From positions 62,001 through 126,000 of the forward strand of contig JAEZHM010000113.1 in the NCBI GenBank assembly GCA_023416585.1: DNA of 64,000 nt, read 5' to 3'. The notes below the pieces were generated by a model, which saw only the letters and a list, made by a program, of their open reading frames with translations, made no database searches and was not told the DNA's origin. This document shows positions 61,567 to 64,000 of the stretch, piece by piece (position 1 is the first letter of the stretch; each line of letters opens with the position of its first letter). A program made the translations under genes and the position numbers. The DNA comes from Bacillota bacterium. GTDB taxonomy: Bacteria; Bacillota; Clostridia; Christensenellales; Aristaeellaceae.

Positions 61567-63609
61567 ATGCATCGCTTGCAGTTGACCGGAGAGAGTTTTC
61601 TGATCGACGGGAAAAAGCAGCCTCTTTTGATGGGTGAAATACATTACTTTCGGATGCCTAGGGAGAGCTGGGAACCGGCGCTTGACAGACTGAAGGAATG
61701 CGGCTTAAACGGTGTGGCGTATTATGTGCCCTGGTTCGTCCATGAGCCTGAAGAAGGTGAGTTTGACTTTTCTGGTAAGCTGCATCCGCAAAATGACCTG
61801 CATGCTTGGATCCGCCTTACTATGGAAAAAGGGTTGATCGGTTTTTTGCGTCCTGGCCCCTTTGTCTATGCGGAAACAGCAAACCTGGGCATCCCCCAGT
61901 GGTTTTTGGATAAGTATCCCAACGCTCAGGTGCAGCGCTATTCGGACGGGAAGTATGAAAACGCCAGCACCATCCATTGTCCGGGCCATAACCATCCGGG
62001 CTTTATGGGCGCTGTTGAGAAATGGTATGCGGCTGTGGCCAGGGAGATCAAGAATTACCTTGCGCCCAAGGGCAATGTGAGCCTCGTGCAGCTATGCAAC
62101 GAAATTCCCTGCGACGACCATGATGACCGGAATCCTGAGAACTTGGGACTGGGCAAGGAAAACGGGCTTTATCCTGCGTTTCTGAAAAAGCGGTATGGCG
62201 ATGTGGATACGCTGAACGACCAGCATCATACGCATTTCAATTCATTTTTCGATATAGCACCTCACCTCTTGGAGGCAGCCGATCCTGAACTGTATCTATT
62301 GGACCGGTTGGCATTTTATTATGAAGACTACTATCCGCTGTATTTCAGGCGGCTTCGGCAAATGTTTCTCGATCACGGGGTGGACACGCAATTCGTCCAC
62401 AACGCCTACAACCCCAGGGCCATCTCATTGCATGTGAGCAACCGGGAGCAAAATCCCTGGTTGAACGTGGGTGTGGACTGTTATTATTCCCTGAATGGAC
62501 GGTTAGGGATGCAGGACGCCACCTACTACTGCGAATTCGGTTCTGAGTATTTGAAGCGCTTTTTGCACAATGTGCCCTGGGTCATCGAGCAGGAATGCGG
62601 GTACTGGCATGATTACCCCAAGGTCTATGGCCCGGAGCTGTACATATTTAATATCTGGACGATGGCGGCCGGATACCAGGGCATGAACATGTATTTGTTC
62701 GCGTCCGGCCGCAACCGTCCGGGCATGGGCTTTTTCGGCACTGCCCATGATTGGCAGGCCCCTGTTGATATGTGGGGCAATGCGCAGGAGAATTACCTGG
62801 ATATCAAACGCTCCATCATCGATGTCCTTATGAATCAAGATGTGTTCTTATCAGAGAACCGTTATGACATCGCGCTGGGGATAAAAAGCGATCCCGGCCT
62901 CATTTGGAAAAAGATTGGCAAGCCTTCCAATGAAACTTTTTTTACGTTGAAAGCAGCCGGTTTTAGCCCGCGGCTTGTGGATTTTGCCAGGGAGGATCTG
63001 AAAGATCATCCGGCTTTGTTTGTGGTGTCTGATGAAGTGATGGCTGAGGATGCCCAGGAGAAGCTTTCTATGTATGTGCAAGCGGGAGGAAACTTGATCC
63101 TCTCCGGCCGTGTTCCCTCAAAGAATGCCCGTGGTGAAGCTTGTTCAATCCTTGCGCAGCAATTGGGCGTGCAAGTAGATTTTTGCCCGATCGCTAATCA
63201 AGCCCAGGAACGGCTGACCCTTGATGGGGTGGAATACTACCTCGGCACAACGGTGCAGCCCCTTGCATGCAATGAGGGAACGGTGCTTGCCGCGTCGCAA
63301 GGCGGCCTCCCGGCGGCGCTGCTGATTGCCTATGGCAAGGGCAAAGCACTGCTGCTTCCCTTCACGGTAGAAAATTTGTTTGTCTCCATGGCGGAATTGA
63401 TGGAAAAGCTGCTGGGCAAGATGGCCATCCTGCCCTTCATTTGTGGAGCCCGGATGCTAAGGGTGATTCCCAAAGCCTCCGGCCATGCGGTGGTATTGAA
63501 CCTGCATCCCGTTGCCGTATCGGAAACAGTTACGGTCGGGGGTATATCCCACACCCTGATGCTCGCACCCCATTCTTTTCAAGTGCTGCAGGAGGGGATT
63601 CTGTCATGA
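61567..63609 (+). CDS. Glycoside hydrolase family 35 beta-galactosidase
   Basis: A 680-residue cytoplasmic GH35 enzyme that removes terminal beta-galactose. The barrel starts FLIDGKKQPLLMGEIHYFRM, with GVAYYVPWFVHEPEEGEFDF. Acid/base is E179 in VQLCNEIPCDD; the nucleophile is in VIEQECGYW (E341 or E343). C-terminal parts include a glutamine-amidotransferase-like segment (HPALFVVSDEVMA, GKALLLPFTVENLF). ATG 61567 follows AAGGAGTACTCAAT. The stop overlaps the next start (ATGA), so translation is coupled to the GH65-like gene. Confidence 0.9.
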   Translation: MHRLQLTGESFLIDGKKQPLLMGEIHYFRMPRESWEPALDRLKECGLNGVAYYVPWFVHEPEEGEFDFSGKLHPQNDLHAWIRLTMEKGLIGFLRPGPFVYAETANLGIPQWFLDKYPNAQVQRYSDGKYENASTIHCPGHNHPGFMGAVEKWYAAVAREIKNYLAPKGNVSLVQLCNEIPCDDHDDRNPENLGLGKENGLYPAFLKKRYGDVDTLNDQHHTHFNSFFDIAPHLLEAADPELYLLDRLAFYYEDYYPLYFRRLRQMFLDHGVDTQFVHNAYNPRAISLHVSNREQNPWLNVGVDCYYSLNGRLGMQDATYYCEFGSEYLKRFLHNVPWVIEQECGYWHDYPKVYGPELYIFNIWTMAAGYQGMNMYLFASGRNRPGMGFFGTAHDWQAPVDMWGNAQENYLDIKRSIIDVLMNQDVFLSENRYDIALGIKSDPGLIWKKIGKPSNETFFTLKAAGFSPRLVDFAREDLKDHPALFVVSDEVMAEDAQEKLSMYVQAGGNLILSGRVPSKNARGEACSILAQQLGVQVDFCPIANQAQERLTLDGVEYYLGTTVQPLACNEGTVLAASQGGLPAALLIAYGKGKALLLPFTVENLFVSMAELMEKLLGKMAILPFICGARMLRVIPKASGHAVVLNLHPVAVSETVTVGGISHTLMLAPHSFQVLQEGILS

Positions 63610-64000
63610 ACCCGTACATCTTGGAGGAAACGTACATTGATCCCATGGCCACCAAGCATTACGAGGGAGCCTTTGCTCAGGGCTCGGGGTACGTGCATAT
63701 CCGGGGCAGCTATGAGGAAGGGTTGGCAGCGGCGCCCCAGGATGAAAGCTACATGCGGCTCCCAGCCAATGTGACGATTGAAAAGCCACGCCATCCACGC
63801 TCCAAGTGGGGCACGTATGTGCCGGGGATCACGGGCTTTCATCCGCTGCTCCGGGAGGAACTGGTGAACTTGCCCAATCCCCTGTGGTTTTGCCCAATGG
63901 AGTCAGGAGAACGGCTGGATATGGACGAAAGCCGTATCGAAGGGTACTACCGTGCTCTTAACATGCGCAATGGCCTTCTTGTCCGGCGCTTTGTCTGGCA
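63606..64000 (+). CDS. GH65-like phosphorylase/hydrolase, 5' part only
   Basis: The first 131 residues of a protein resembling the N-terminal beta-sandwich of GH65 (maltose, kojibiose and trehalose phosphorylases). YILEETYIDPMATKHYEGAF and AQGSGYVHIRGSYEEGL match the family's HYET-nGYLGVRGs-EEG pattern. ATG 63606 overlaps the GH35 stop by 4 bases. The frame is open at the right edge, so the catalytic barrel is not visible. It would act on an alpha-linked disaccharide after import. Confidence 0.75.
   Translation, partial: MNPYILEETYIDPMATKHYEGAFAQGSGYVHIRGSYEEGLAAAPQDESYMRLPANVTIEKPRHPRSKWGTYVPGITGFHPLLREELVNLPNPLWFCPMESGERLDMDESRIEGYYRALNMRNGLLVRRFVW

Noticed and set aside
1..64000. CRISPR arrays, tRNA or rRNA genes, insertion sequences, prophage genes
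   Set aside because: No regular repeat-spacer pattern, cloverleaf sequence, transposase or phage structural gene was recognised on either strand.

Overview
The window looks like a low-to-mid GC Clostridia (Bacillota) chromosome, possibly a gut or anaerobic-digester lineage. The pointers are strong GGAGG ribosome sites, YesM/YesN-type two-component regulation, many sugar ABC transporters, HelD, an oxygen-sensitive glycyl radical enzyme and a CooS-type enzyme. No rRNA, tRNA, CRISPR array, insertion sequence or prophage was recognised. The lineage is inferred from gene content only.

Left part (1-9.7 kb): a partial family 5 solute-binding protein; a small XRE regulator divergent from a CheW-MCP pair whose promoter overlaps an inverted repeat; HelD followed by a tiny acyl-carrier-protein-like protein without the phosphopantetheine serine; and an ECF sigma factor with its membrane anti-sigma partner. 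From 9.8 to 16.7 kb lies the most unusual block. A leftward HTH gene and a receptor-like Ser/Thr kinase with leucine-rich repeats are divergent from a rightward trio: a soluble dynamin-like GTPase, a zinc-ribbon membrane protein and a membrane-hairpin dynamin-like GTPase.

Middle (17-31 kb): a complete CUT2 sugar transporter (binding protein, permease, ATPase, permease), a secreted SH3-domain protein, two apparently decayed small genes, a class C beta-lactamase-type hydrolase, a GH35-like glycosidase, a CODH-family enzyme in which the Cys295 ligand is Glu, and a GH31 glycosidase.

Right part (31-64 kb) is a glycan-utilisation region. A leftward run of genes from 55.4 to 31.3 kb carries a GH127-like enzyme, an (alpha/alpha)6 glycosidase, a MacAB-like efflux set, YesN/YesM, a CUT1 transporter, GH127, a divergent glycyl radical enzyme with its activase, and a GH74-like enzyme. 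From 55.75 kb rightward, a second CUT1 transporter is followed by GH2, GH35 and the start of a GH65-like gene. The two arms diverge from a control region with a consensus sigma-A promoter and a perfect 20-bp palindrome. The glycosidases have no signal peptides, so the cell probably imports plant-type oligosaccharides (xyloglucan- or arabinoside-like, inferred from GH74, GH31, GH35 and GH127) and cleaves them inside.
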